NCBI RefSeq assembly: GCF_031143425.1
Contig: NC_090439.1
Span: 643,561,465-643,625,464 of the forward strand
DNA length: 64,000 nucleotides
Source: Pleurodeles waltl
Lineage: Eukaryota; Chordata; Amphibia; Caudata; Salamandridae
Reading direction: 5' to 3'
Shown: positions 12,716-25,050 of the stretch, piece after piece
How the letters are laid out: each line of letters begins with the position of its first letter
Numbering within the stretch: the first letter of the stretch is position 1
Position numbers and translations under genes: made by a program
The notes under the pieces: generated by a model
Told to the model about the DNA's origin: nothing
Seen by the model: only the letters and a program-made list of their open reading frames with translations
The model's database searches: none

Positions 12716-15500
12716 GTTTGTTTGCTTTCGTAGGGTTTAAAGGCTTTGAAATTTTGTTTCTCGTTGCATATTACATTATAAAAATATTTTTTACAATGAA
12801 TTTTGCCTGCTACGCTATGTTATGGATAAATGATCTCCACATATCGTTCAGGCCTCGCAAACAGACAACTCTCACAAGGTTCCTGCTCCTCTTTGGGTCG
12901 CAACATGAACATGGTACTGTCAAGTTTGAGACCCCTGTGCAATCAGAAAATAGCTGGATTAAATCGAGAATAACTTCACAGGAAAATAGTTGCTCATATC
13001 TCCTTTTAAATCCCTTTTTTGTCAAATATAGCTACTAATAGAAGAAGTTTTCTAATACTGTGGTAATTAAGGTAACAAAAGTGACGAGTTTGTGGGGGTG
13101 ATCTTACTTGTAATTGGACCAACGCTTCTGTGACCTCACAATATATTTCCTTTAATGCAAATGAATGGAATAAGCAACCCCATGCATGTGTACCACCAAA
13201 ATATGTACAAGGCAAGACATGGGAGAGGGAGTCTGGTTGTGATATGGCCCAGTCACTTGTTCTAGATCCAGCAGACATAAACTCGCTGGCATTGAGCAAT
13301 GGCGTGACTCTACATCAATCTGCCACAATGTTACTGAATGCACAACGAAAAGGTGGCAAGTTAGTAATGTGGGGAAGAGTGATTTTTCATATCTCCTTTT
13401 TCCTTGAATAGGAGACATTATCCAGACAGATTGTTGTGTTTAGGATCAGACCAGCTTCCTTCAAATGCTATGCGAAGGACTTAAAGCCCTCTTGGCTTCC
13501 CCTCCCTCTTCAGAGCCTCCCCCTCTAGTGAGCTCCTACCTACTAAAGAAAAGAGAATCGCTGCCGTTATGCCACTAAAAATTAGTAAACATAACAGTGT
13601 CTCCTGGAGTAGATGATGACGCTGTTAAATGCCACGTAGGGCTCTGTAACATCTCTGGGTGTCCCTTTATGACACCGACTGATAAAGTCACTTTGTAACG
13701 CTTTGGCTTTACTGCTGATTACGGCCCTAATTTATAACAACAGATTCAATTAAATGCATATTATCTAATGATAGTGAGGAGGTAGAAAACCAGCCACTCT
13801 CTGAACTAAAAATATGTAGCTTTCGGGTCCGAAAGACATTTCCGTTGTACTAAGAGACACTAAAAACACTCCGCTCAAAATCATGCGTTCCAATCTTAAT
13901 TCAAGGCATGCAACGTGCCTGGGGCGCTTTTAAAGCGTCCTAATTCAAAACTACCTAGTTCGCCATTTTCGGGCCCTCTCTAACCACTGCACCAGGTCCT
14001 CTGCCCTGCGCCACTCGGCTACTGTGTCGTATTGCTAAACTGTCTCGTCTTTCAGTCTTAATTCACAGACCCGCCAAGCAACCACCTACCGCTTCAAGAT
14101 TTAGCCAAACGACCGGAATATGTGTCTGAAAGACATTCAAAACTCCGCACTTTCCTGTCGGCTGTTTAAATGCCATGTTGTGTCAGTAATTGCCCGGCTA
14201 CCGCGCATCCTTTGGCTTCCAAGTCGTCCTCAAGCAGACATGTTACAAAAGAGCTGGCATCTCTGACTGGCACGTACCGCCAGCAGAATTAGACGCCGAA
14301 CAATGAAGAAGTAACTTCTGTCTGGAGCTGTGACGGATGGAAATTTTAATTTAATTTGCACGCTATTAATTTGAAGATTCACTTGACGGACATACTATAA
14401 CACGAGCAGAATTATTTGCTTAAATGAGAAACGTGCCTAACCGGCTGAGTCACGAGCTGGTGGCGTATGTCACTGAGAGGGTGTCTGCATGCAGATGTGT
14501 ATTTCGGTGTAGTGATGTACAGGGAATGCACGAGTCACGAGACAAGTGTCGGAGAGTGGTTGGTTAAAAGGCGATAGATTTACTTCCAATACACTTGAGC
14601 AGTATGTTTAAAAGTCTGTAGAACACAAATACTTGAATTATGAAAAACAACTACTCTATCTTGCCTTTTCTTCTGGCTTTTCTATTAATGTAGATATTCC
14701 TATCAGACCTTAGGTGTAGCTTCAAACAACCTCAATCTTTCTAACAAACACGAATTCACACACATTTATCGCGTTGAGGCGTCTTTTTGGCATTAAGTAA
14801 TTCATCAAATTAGGCAAAGAAAATTAAACCCTGAAAAACTCACCGCTTTGTGATTTTGTTCTTTACATGGTGGATACCTAGCTCAGTGACCCTGTATATG
14901 TATTTTGCTATTTTAGGAACTGAGTTATTTACACGATATTTTGTTGCATATTATTATATTTGTCAATCAAATTGGTTTTGATGACTACTGAATTCCCGCC
15001 CACCAGAGATGACGGCAATGTTTCTCTACCCAAGAGATTATGGCAGACCGAAAGTGATTATACAAATAATCTCCATTGTGCAAATCAGACCACCAAAATA
15101 CCTGTCTGTGCAATGAGTATCAGCTGTGTTCTGATTCTTGGTCCCTTCCTGTGATTGAGAGGGGGCAGTGATGACCTCCCACACTGTGTTGCAAAAATAT
15201 GGAGAGAAAACTTGAAAGCACTGAGCCTTGTACGTTCTACTCTTTCTACTCTACGGAATTTAATTTTGGTTCTCTTTCTCACACTTATTCCTCTGTTCCT
15301 GGGGAGTTTACTTCCACCTAGGTAGTCCTTTCTCAGACATGACCTGGAATGTCTATTGACCGTCTTCCCTACCCACAACTTTCTGTTCAACTCTGTGTCG
15401 GGAAGCTGTGTCCAGTATACATACATGGACCATGGATGGTCCTGGCTCCAGGAGCCTCTCATCCAAATAACAACACAAGACAGTGGGAGGTGTCTTACAC
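12716..15500. other. Intronic DNA, repeat-poor
   Basis: No gene found. Much of 13,400-14,700 looks like single-copy sequence with no internal repetition; see the separate entry for a possible conserved non-coding block. Confidence 0.45.
14180..14440. promoter_or_regulatory. Possible conserved non-coding element
   Basis: Single-copy block with clustered homeodomain-like AT cores (TTTAATTTAATTTGC and ATTAATTTGAAG at about 14,344-14,378) set in balanced-composition flanks, unlike the surrounding repeats. This is only a pattern impression; conservation cannot be tested here. Confidence 0.2.
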
Positions 15501-16401
15501 TCTGCCCAAACTCCACCAGTTTTAATACCAGGATAATGCTTGTCTCAATCGTAGCAGTGTTTCCTATTAGCTGGCATTACAATAACAAAATGTTATGCAG
15601 TAATAAAGGTGATAAGGGGGCAGGCTGCAGGACTCCTGTGTGCACTCACCAGTGGTTCTTCTTTTGCACCTTCATCCGGGTTAGCAAGGGCTCCTGTTCT
15701 CCCTGGACTCTTCAGTGCTGCTTGGACTTCGTCCCCTTCTTCCACAGGTCTTCAGGTCCAGGAATCCATCATTGGTGTCTTGCAGTCTCTTCTGGTTTGT
15801 GCATTATCTTCTATCATGACTTCTGGTGTGTTTTAGGAAACTTGCTTTCTTTCACTCCTGCTTTCCTGGGCTCTGTTGTGGGGTATTTTACTTACTTATG
15901 GTGTTTTCTTACACTCCCAGCGCCCCTCTACACGCTACACTTGCGTAGATGAAAAACCGACTTTCACATTCCACTATTTTAGTATATGGTTTGTGTCCCT
16001 ACTAGGCCCATTGCAACCTGTTGTGATTTTTACTGTTTGCACTATTTTCTGACTATTTACTTACCTGTTTTTGGTTACTAGTGTATATATTGTGTAATCT
16101 AATTACCTCCTAGGGGAGTATAGTCTCCAAAGATTTTTTGGCATTGTGTGACTAAAATAAAGTACCTTTATTTTTGCAACACTGAGTATTGTCTTTCATG
16201 TGCATGAGTACTGTGCGACTACAGTGGCATTGCAAGAGCTTTGCATGTCTCCTAGTTCAGCCATGCCTGCTCTGCCCACAGCTACCTCTAGACAGCCTGG
16301 CTTCTAGACGCTGACTACATTTCACTAATAAGGGATAACTGGACCTGGAATAAGGTGTAAGTACCTTAGGTACCCACTATAAACCAGGCCCGCCTCTTAC
16401 A
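15500..16401 (+). mobile_element. 3' part of a large LTR
   Basis: T-rich sequence leading to an AATAAA at 16,156-16,161, then about 240 bases ending in TTACA at 16,401, the layout of R-U5 and LTR end in plus orientation. I believe it belongs to a large, abundant salamander gypsy-type LTR, but that is from memory. The upstream boundary is uncertain (15,330-15,500). Confidence 0.5.
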
Positions 16402-17292
16402 TACACCCCATGAACATGTGTGGTCTTCCCACTGTTGGTGTGTTACTGTCTGTATTAATTAATGGGCAATAGGTATAGTTGCTTTCATATGCACAGGCAG
16501 AAGAGTCCAAGGCATGATGCAGTTTGTGCAATTGTTTACTCTTTGTAAACCTGTTTGATTCAAAGTATATTTAAAATAATCCAAAACCAAAACATCTGAA
16601 GTAAAAAAAAAAAAAATACTGAAAAAAATACGTTTTCCATTCTATTTATGAGTAAAGGAGATTGAATCACTGAAAGTGAATAAGATATTTAACACACAGA
16701 GTTAAGTATAATTAAAATAAGTGATTTGTATTAAACACTGTCAAAGAGGAATCATTATTAAAACTCTATCATGGCTTGGATGAGATGTCATGGGTTATAT
16801 CTATATATCTATAAATGTGCAAAAAAGAAGTAGGAACCTCAGGTTAGTTCCCAAATTTTACATGGCGAGCAGCTCTAGAAACTCCACAGGCACTCTCAGA
16901 CTGCTCACCTCAAATGTCTGTTTTTCTAGCAGAATTCTTAAACACATTGCCTCCCACACTGAGTTAAAAAAATGTGAAAAGGTCCTTAAGTTTAGGATTA
17001 GCTAGTGCCATCCATGACAAGCTGAACAATGACAAAAGCCATTTACCTCTGCAGTCACAGTATTATAGCACTGAATTGGTAAAATACCATCTAGTCTACA
17101 CAGGAATGAAGCAAAGCAGTCCCTGACACGTGTTTCATTCTTATTAAAGCATAACATAGCTTTGTCCAGAAAAAAGGGAGCACCCAGTAAAGGTCAAAGC
17201 AAAACTCTTTCAGGCTTAGAGTGGCACATACATTATGCAAAAAAAGGAGGGAGCTCTGGGTATGTCCTAAGTTTTAGGTGGAGAGCAGCTCC
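16402..17292. other. Intronic DNA, AT-rich, nothing assigned
   Basis: No gene. A short A run occurs near 16,602-16,615. Confidence 0.5.

Positions 17293-17364
<72 letters not shown>
17293..17364. repeat. (CTAT)18 microsatellite
   Basis: Eighteen uninterrupted CTAT units, 72 bases, read directly. Confidence 0.98.
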
Positions 17365-17365
<1 letters not shown>

Positions 17366-17849
17366 ATAACGCCAACATCTGTAAATGTGGAGCTAAAAAT
17401 ATTAAGTCCATATTCTAGATACAATATTTTGACAGTACAATTTCTAAAACTTGGTATTGTGCTATAACACCCTATTTACTTTTTCTACATTTATGTTGCA
17501 TTTGTTTTCTGATGAGTGAACCAAGCATGGTACAGTATCGCCAACAATGACTTACTCGAGGGTGAAGGATAGCTTTCAATAAACTTTAAAAATGTTGTGA
17601 AACAAGGAGCTTTCTAGAAAACTGTGTTGAATATTTTTATTTTTGTTATTGTTACCGTTTATACTATAAGAAATATTATTAGGCTATTGTAATAAGATTG
17701 TTTAATGCCTCTGCCTAGATTTAAAAGTTACCTCTACAGAAAGTTGTCTGAAAAAAAGGCTTAGAAGGGTCTAACCTATAAAAAAGAAATATTACTCACA
17801 CTTCTCACATATTTCAATTTTAAAAGCAAGATCCAGGTCAAATAACTTA
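17365..17849. other. Intronic DNA, AT-rich, nothing assigned
   Basis: No feature seen. It ends in TTA at 17,847-17,849, one copy of the target duplication of the next element. Confidence 0.5.
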
Positions 17850-18856
17850 GGCCCTCATTCTGACCTTGGCGGTCGGCGGAGAGGCGGCAGTCGGACCGCG
17901 AACAGACCGGCGGTATTAAAAATGGCATTCTGACCGCGGCGGTCACCGCCGCGACCGACCGCCACTTCCCCACTCCGACAGCCACGGCGGTCATGACCGA
18001 CGGGCTGGAGTCTGCGCACTCCGGTCCGGCGGTCGACCCAAGACCGCCAACGGTATCATGACCCTGCTTACCGCCGCGGTTTCTGGCGTTCGGGAACCGC
18101 CATGCGAACCATGGCGGTAGGCACTATCGGGGCCAGGGAATTCCTTCCCTGGCACTGATAGGGGTCTCCCCCACCCCCCCACTGCCCCCCCGAGTCCTCC
18201 CCCCACACCCTCCACCCCTCTGCCACCCCCCAGAGGTGGTACGAACCCCCTCCCCACCCCCACCCCGACATGCACATACACGCACCCCGACATGCACACA
18301 CCCCCAACATGCACATATACACACCCCCTACACACACACATACACAACGGGGACACATACCCGCACACATACATGCCGACATGCGCACCCGCCGAACTAC
18401 ACACATTGCCCATAGGCACAGCAGCACTCCCCGCCCGCATGCACGCACTCACACACCCCCTCTACACACTCACACGCACACCCCCATGCACGCACACATC
18501 ACACAACACCCGCCCACCCCCTCCCCTCACGGACGATCAACTTACCTTGTGCGTTGGTCCTCCGGGAGGCGACGGGAGCCATAGGGACGTGACCGCCAAC
18601 AGAAGACCGCCAACAGAAGACCGCCACACAGAAATGTGGGTCGTAATTCTGGGGGCGGTGTTCTGCTGGCGTGGCGGTGGAGGTTGACCAGTCTCCACTT
18701 TCCCGCCGACCGCCAGTGTGGCTGCTGGCGGTATTCCGGCGGAACGCTCCCAGCGGTCGGAATACGCGCAGCGGCATACCGCCGCGGTCGGCGGTCTTTA
18801 CCGCGGCGGTAACTCGGCGGTCTTGCGAAAAGACCGCCAAGGTCAGAATGAGGGCC
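17850..18856. mobile_element. PIF/Harbinger-like non-autonomous element with CA minisatellite core
   Basis: The first 25 bases (starting GGCCCTCATTCTGACC) are the exact reverse complement of the last 25. The element is flanked by TTA on both sides (17,847-17,849 and 18,857-18,859), the 3-bp TWA target duplication typical of PIF/Harbinger transposons. The arms are very GC-rich and packed with GGCGGTC/GACCGCC palindromes; the centre is a CA/C-rich tract. About 1.0 kb, no transposase. Long reading frames such as 17,991-18,452 are composition artefacts. Confidence 0.8.
18231..18540. repeat. C-rich CA minisatellite
   Basis: Degenerate CACACACCCCC / ACATGCACA motifs forming the core of the surrounding element; C-rich on the plus strand, the reverse of the G-rich core at 11,008-11,815. 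Confidence 0.85.
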
Positions 18857-18859
18857 TTA

Positions 18860-19657
18860 GTGTCCATTTATCGTTAATAACTTGGTTCTGTTTCATTCTT
18901 TCTGCAATGGGCTTATTTCGATGCCTCTACATCAGAGACCTCCACAAGCACACCTTTCTCATGAAACTGGTTGGCTTAGAAAGAGAAGGGCTGTTTAGAT
19001 TAGTTTAGGATACGTTAGAGTTGGTTTGAATTTTCTATTTTATAGCTTCTTCACACCCCAAGTGAATGGTATCCTGATCCAAATTCCTGCCCTGCGAAGC
19101 AGGAAGAAAACAATCACTTGCCTAATTTAGAGTTCAGAGGGGGTGGAGTGATGGTAAATTCTAAAATTTATGGAGGAAAGAATTAATCAGGGAAACAATC
19201 AACTTGTGCAATTTTCCCCTTTGTGCTGTTCCTTTGGTGGATGAAATTCCACTGGTGGATTCTCAATATATTTAACACTTTGTCAAGAACTCTGAATACT
19301 ACTACCTATCTCTGAATCATGCCTGAGTATGAAAGTACCTCTGAAGGATTTGTGAATCAGTGTTGAGTGTGAAGACAATTCCACAAGGATGAAGTAGGCA
19401 CATAATAAAACTGGACTAATTAAACAGTGTCAATTGTATTATTGGTGATGAGGCCAGGGAGCAAGTTAATTAATGGAACTTAATATCTCACAAGTACACT
19501 CTCATAAGTACAACTGTCCAAATGAGCTCTTTAATAGAAGTTGTGACCATAGACCACCTCTTGAATAGTAATAGGTCTCCTCCCCAAGTTGTTGACTCTT
19601 TCAGAGTTGTAGAATATACATAAACTACATTTTAAGTGCATTCTCTTTTCCCCCCAG
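18860..19657 (+). other. XKR4 intron 1, 3' end
   Basis: Repeat-poor sequence leading to a clean acceptor: a pyrimidine run (TTCTCTTTTCCCCCC, from 19,640) followed by AG at 19,656-19,657. Confidence 0.8.
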
Positions 19658-19861
19658 ATATTTCCATACAATTTACTTGGGTATCCGACCGAAGCAGACA
19701 GAGTGCAGAGAGTGACAGATGGCGGTTCTACTGGAAAATGGTGTACGAGTATGCAGACGTCAGCATGCTGCATTTGCTGGCCACTTTTCTGGAGAGTGCT
19801 CCTCAGCTGGTCCTCCAGCTCTGCATTGTTGTGCAGACTCATAGTATACAGCCCCTCCAAG
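19658..19861 (+). CDS. XKR4: XKR4 exon 2 (internal coding exon, frameshifted)
   Basis: Part of an Xk-related multi-pass membrane protein. XKR4 is a caspase-activated phospholipid scramblase of the plasma membrane that exposes phosphatidylserine in apoptosis. The exon has a pyrimidine tract plus AG before it and a donor G|GTAAGG at 19,861/19,862. After one base finishing the previous codon, the frame reads [10 protein letters not shown] (19,659-19,688); a second frame then reads [10 protein letters not shown], the conserved block [19 protein letters not shown] and [15 protein letters not shown] (19,693-19,860). The [23 protein letters not shown] block picks XKR4 over other paralogues, as I remember them. 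Entry phase 2 and exit phase 1 agree with my memory of mammalian exon 2, which is 200 bases. This exon is 204 because CCGA is doubled at 19,685-19,692, shifting the frame. Exons 1 and 3 lie outside the window. Confidence 0.93.
19685..19692 (+). other. XKR4: 4-bp tandem duplication (CCGA twice) in XKR4 exon
   Basis: CCGACCGA at this site changes the reading frame between ...YLGIR and SRQS.... Removing one CCGA would give a 200-base exon with one continuous frame on both sides, which identifies the lesion. It may be an assembly or sequencing error, a polymorphism or a real null lesion. Confidence 0.9.
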
Positions 19862-20380
19862 GTAAGGGCACACACTTAAGTATTTTTCACAGTCATAACG
19901 TTAATGCAAATGTACTTCCATTATAATTTATTGTAGAGTCTGTTGCTATATTCCACTAATATTTGGTGTTAGTGTCATTGACTTTTATTGTTCTGTTGGT
20001 CCCTGGAAACTAATGCAAAGTCAATTTCAGAAGGCAGTGGATGATCCTCTTAAAACAAGGTGTTAATAATTGAAACAATTGCGTACTCTATTGCATAACA
20101 TGATAGTATGTTCTTGCCAGTGCTAGTAATGGAGCTATATAACAGTGTCATTAGTATTCACAGCCCCCCAAACCAACCCTTTTGGGGCGTGAGGCGATAT
20201 CCATGTGATGTAAAGGCATGGTATGAAGGTTGTATAAATCTTCTTTAAACACTTCACAAGTGTGTCTGAAAACTATATTTTGCAAGTGTTCTTGGACAAC
20301 TAACCATCATTTCAATTAATTAGAAGTTGAATATGCTAATGTAGTAAATAATAAATATCAGATTTTTCTTAGTTTCTTGA

Positions 20381-20382
<2 letters not shown>
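19862..20382 (+). other. XKR4 intron 2, 5' end
   Basis: Starts with GTAAGG. No repeat recognised. Confidence 0.8.

Positions 20383-20447
<65 letters not shown>
20383..20447. repeat. (AT)n microsatellite
   Basis: About 65 bases of uninterrupted AT, followed by a TACATATACAG border. The short open frame over it is an artefact. Confidence 0.98.
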
Positions 20448-20452
<5 letters not shown>

Positions 20453-20453
<1 letters not shown>

Positions 20454-22778
20454 CAGAAACACCCATCTCCTAAAATCCCATGTGCTTTTTGGCTCTCTTA
20501 ATTACAGATTTTTAAATTTTCAAAATCTATTTTTAGGAAAAAAATCAAACAGCATAATCTTAGGACTTTTTCTTCAGGATTCAACTTTGTAGTTTCACTT
20601 AAAATTTTCACCTTCATTACCATGCTTTAAATGGCATGTATCCATTGCGAGAAATTAAAAATACAGCTAAATATCAGTGTTGATTATATTTCTTGGAGAA
20701 AATGCATTCAGGCATCTCTACAATAATTTACTTTGCTCGCAATATTTTAACATTTGACATATTTGTGAGAAAACATTATGACATTTTGGGGAGCCCTGGC
20801 AAATGGGAATACTGGGATTGAGAAATAGGAGAATAACTCACCTTTATATCATGCTATACCATGCTCAGTGAATTAATGGTTTATATTTTACAGTATCAAC
20901 ATGGCGAGCCAACTCGAATAACCTCAAACATTTCATATGGAAGGGAAAAACCTTTGTCTCTCTCTTTGAAGGAAAACAGTAGGATACATCCTACAATGAT
21001 TTGGGGGGATTTCAGATCACTGCTGGGTTAAATGATCCAAGCTTCAGGTGAACCGGATGCCACTGTTTATGGATGATGGCCAATTTTGAGGCCTCCCTGT
21101 TAACCCATATACTGGAGGTTTGTCATTCTTCACTTCTCAATGGTGGCTCCAACATTCACAAGCCCTCTCCCAGTCAATACTACCTCCACTCTACTATCCG
21201 TTTGTATGATTACTCCATTTTTGGGATTCCAATAAGTACTGATTACTCTAAGTAATTTCCCTACTGGAACTCCAGGCCGACTGTTGAGTACTTTCCTGAA
21301 TTGTTCATTGTCCTGATGATGACCTCAGTGTTTGCATAGAGGTTGAAACATTGCCACTGTCATACAATTTGAATCACACAACCCTATTTGTGCTGAAATT
21401 GGAATTGTTTACAGTCTTTTATTCTCATTTGTATACATAGGTGTCAATGTATCGTGTGTGATCACTCTGTTGAGCACGCCGTTGGCATTGAGAAACGAAT
21501 ATATACAATCTGTACAATTGTCACTGGTTATATGTATGAGTGCTTCTAGATGCTGTGGATGATTGTTTGCATCCACCTAACTTGTCACTTATCATTTGAA
21601 ATGAGTCCTCTGTGAACCCTGTTCGCAATATCTCATTTGATTGACAATGGTTCTGGATTTCCATAGTGGGTTATGTTCAAAATGTTAAAATTGCTTATAT
21701 CACTCATGACTCACCCCATAGGGGCATCTCAGCGTGTAAGCTCAGTAGCTGAAAGACAAGCCACAAGTAAATAAAACTGTTAAAACAACACAGTTTTAAG
21801 GAGTTTCCCGTAAGTATCCCCTTTTTTAACACATTGGGTACATGTATTATAGCATGCTGGCCCTTGCATTTGTTGCTCTAGGGTAGGGTCAGTTATTCAA
21901 TTCACCCGGGTTAGACCTGCCATCCTTGAAAATATATTTTTACCATGTAAGAGAAGGAGCGAAAGGCTTTGAAGGGTCAGGGTCTGGAGATTGGCAGCAC
22001 TCTGAGCCCATCACTGCCTTTCCCACCCTAATGGGGGTTTGTTGGGGGGACTTGGGAAAACAGTCCTACCCACCCTATTACACTCCAAAGGTTTCCAGTG
22101 CTACTTCCCATGCCCCAGGGAGCTCTCAAAATACCTAATGGACGTTCGCTGCGCACATCCTACATGCATGAGGTGGAACCCGACTCTGCAGGGGTTTCCT
22201 TCTCAGCTTGTGTTTCCACTATATGATGTTGGCACCTCTCCAGGAGACAGTGGGAATACAACCTATAATGTATGATACATGGTGATAGACCTGCCACATG
22301 CTGATACAGACAGCTGAGCTACTCTTGCTTTCAAAATCAGGAAACTAATCTCCTTGTTAGGGCAGCTGAACCATCCCTGGGGGCACAATATCACAGTTCT
22401 TAGTGAACATCTGTGCCATTCAATTTGAAATATCTATTTTTTTAGATAGTTTGTAGACAGGCACATGTCACCTTGTAGCCATTTCAAGGGCATGTATTGA
22501 CTAGCAGTCATTGCAAAGAGGGATCCAGAGCTCAGATCAAGAAGCTGCAGTGATACTGTAGCAAGTCAATCATTTCATCACCAAGGATTGAAAGGGGAGG
22601 AGCTAAAGGCCCACCCAGAGTGTAGTAGGGGTTATCCTGGTCTGTGATGGTAAGGGGGTGGAAGATTCCTTACTCAAGGATATTTTCAGTCTCTTTTTAG
22701 AATTAGGGAGACTTTAAAATGTAGGGGGCCCAAGGAGTACCACTGCTTGTTCAAATTAATCTGGGGGATTTAAATGAA
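20453..22778. other. Intronic DNA, nothing assigned
   Basis: No gene. A hairpin-plus-GAAAC motif at 21,313-21,349 is typical of degenerate retroelement 3' sequence but I cannot class it. Confidence 0.5.
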
Positions 22779-23140
22779 CCCCCTGGGTGCCGAGGACATA
22801 ATGGTTACGTCCTCGGCTGCAGCGCTCAGGTGCAGAGGATGTAACCATTATGCCCTGGACCCGGCCCTAAGGAGGAGCTCTAGCTCTCCCCTATATGCCT
22901 TCCACCCCCCTTCCCTGAGCCGGGATGGAAGGGGAATCGCGTCCCCTTACACCCCAAATCCCTCAGTTGACGTGTGATGATGTCAGCGCGCGATCATGCG
23001 CTGACCTCATCAGAGGTCGCCCCCATTGCGCTGGAAGATCATCTGCCAGTGCGATTGGAAGAGAAATGCTTTCATTTCTCTTCTGATCAGGGGTGGGGGA
23101 GATCAGAGAGGCATCAAAGGAAAGGAAAGGCCCATTAGAC

Positions 23141-23680
23141 ACCAGGGTGTTTGTTTACAATATGTAACCACATGAGGGGAGAGGCCCTGTGGGCAAGGGC
23201 CATTCCCCAAGGGGAGCATTTTTTTATTAGGCCATTTCTGACCCCCTCAGGGGCAGATCGCCTATTTTAATTAGGCCGATCTGCCCCCAGGGAGGTAGAA
23301 GCCAGTAGGCACCAGGGATAATTTTTTAAAAACGTTTTTACAAGTGGGGAGCGACCCCTTAGGCAAAGGTTGCTCCCCTGGGAGGCAAATTTATTTTAGG
23401 CCATTTCTGCCACCCTTGGGGGCAGATTGGCCTATTTTTATTAGGCCAATCTGCCCGGGGGGGGCAGAAAATTATAGACACCAGGGATTTTTTTCACAGC
23501 AATTTCACACAAGGGGAGCGACCCCTTAGGCAAGGGTCGCTCCCCTGGGGGGCAAATTTATTTTAGACCATTTCTGCCCCCCCGGGGGCAGATCAGTCTA
23601 TTTTTCTCAGGATAACCTGTCCCCCGGGGGGGGGGGGACAAAAAGCCTACTAGATGCCAGGGAATATTAAAATAATTAAA
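23141..23680. repeat. Hairpin array 1 in copy A (about 170-bp unit, 3 units)
   Basis: The marker ACCAGGG recurs at 23,141, 23,311, 23,480 and about 23,656 (spacing 169-176). Each unit holds a GGGGAGCGACC...GGTCGCTCCCC hairpin, a GGCAGAT(C/T)GGCCT...AGGCC(A/G)ATCTGCC hairpin, and a TTTCTGCCCCCC / GGGGGGCAGAAA pair. Confidence 0.9.
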
Positions 23681-24199
23681 AATTAATTGGGATGGTGGCT
23701 CCCAACCAGTATGGACATGGTTATGCCCCCACCCCAACTGAAGGAGGTAATAATCTTTCATCTCTCCCCCTGCACACTAAAAGATCTTATCCCAATGGCA
23801 AGAAAGAGGACATTTGATTCTTTTGGGTTTTGGTTTTACATTTGGGCCATGAGAGCTTGGCTAACTCTCAAAATCGTCCCACTTATAATGGTGAGGGCTG
23901 CACTTTTTGGACGCTGCCATGTAGAAAAATCTACGAGACCTAGACACATCTGAAAACTAAACATCTGGGTGAGTCCAGGGTGCTGTGCTTCACATGCACC
24001 CCACACCATTTTCTTACCAACAATGCCATGCAAACCTCCAACTTTGCTTGAAATCACACATTTTCTCCCATTTTTGTGATGGAACCTTCTGGAATCTAAA
24101 GGAATCCACAAAATTCTTACCACCCAGCATTGTTGCATCTATTCCAATAAAAATTCTGCTCCACTTGTCATCCTAAAAATGTATTTTTTTTCAAACTGC

Positions 24200-25050
24200 C
24201 CTTTTGGACCCGCTTTGGTTCCCCCTCAATTTCGACATGTTTTCGGCTCTGCCGTGTCACAGGCACTTGGTCCACCTTCACAAGTGAGGTATCATTTTTA
24301 TCAGGAGACTGAGGGGAACATTGGGCAGTAGGAAATTTGTGCCGGTGTGGTGATCCCACACAGAAATGTGGGGAAAATCTGATTTTTTAGCTAAATTTCA
24401 GGTTTGCTGAGGATTCTGTGAAAGAAAACACTAGGGGATCCAAGCAAGTCGCACCTCCGCACCTCCCTGGACTCTTTCGGGTGTCTAGTTTTCAGAAATG
24501 TCCGGGTTTGGTAGGTTTCCCTAGATGGCTGCTGAGCCCAGGACCAAAAACGCTGTTGCCCCCACTGCAAAAACAGGTAGTTTTGTAATTGCTAATTTTG
24601 ATGTAATGACGCAGTGTTTTGGGGCATTTCCTGTCGGGGGCACTCGGTCTACCCACACAAGTGAGGTACCTTCTTATCAGGAGATGTGGGGGAATGCTGA
24701 GTAGAAGGAAGTTTCTGGCTCCCCTCAGATTCCAGAACTTTGCAGCACCAAAATGTGAGGAAAAAGTGTTTTTTTGCCAAATGTTAAAGTTTGCTAAGGA
24801 TTCTGGGTAACAAAACCTGGTGAGAGCACCACAAGTCACCCCATCCTGGATTCCGCTAGCTGTCTAGTTTTAAAAAATGCACAGGTTTGGTAGGTGTCCC
24901 TAGGTGCCGGCTGAGCTAGAGGCCAAAATCCACAGCTAGGCACTTTCCAAAAAACACGTCTGATTTCAATGCAAAAATGTGATGTGTCCATGTTGCATTT
25001 CCTGTCACGGGCACTCGGCCTACCCACACACGTGAGGTACCATTTTTATC
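24200..25050. repeat. Array 2 in copy A (about 380-bp unit, 2 units)
   Basis: The phrase GGTTTGGTAGG recurs near 24,505 and 24,884, each preceded by a CTAGTTTT segment and followed by CTGAGC; the CACAAGTGAGGTA segment also recurs. Confidence 0.85.

Noticed and set aside
15356..15952. 198-codon plus-strand frame with Trp/Cys/Phe-rich text
   Set aside because: It overlaps LTR-like sequence; no domain, signal peptide or splice context supports it.
17293..17364. CRISPR-like regular repetition
   Set aside because: It is a simple (CTAT) microsatellite in a vertebrate intron, with no spacers.
17991..18452. Gly/Cys/Val-rich frame of 153 codons
   Set aside because: It lies in the GC-rich arms and CA core of a transposable element and has no domain.
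21313..21349. CTGATGA ... stem ... GAAAC, resembling a hammerhead ribozyme core
   Set aside because: There is one extra base between CTGATGA and the stem, and I see no complementary outer stems or cleavage triplet in the right place. More likely a degenerate retroelement 3' hairpin.
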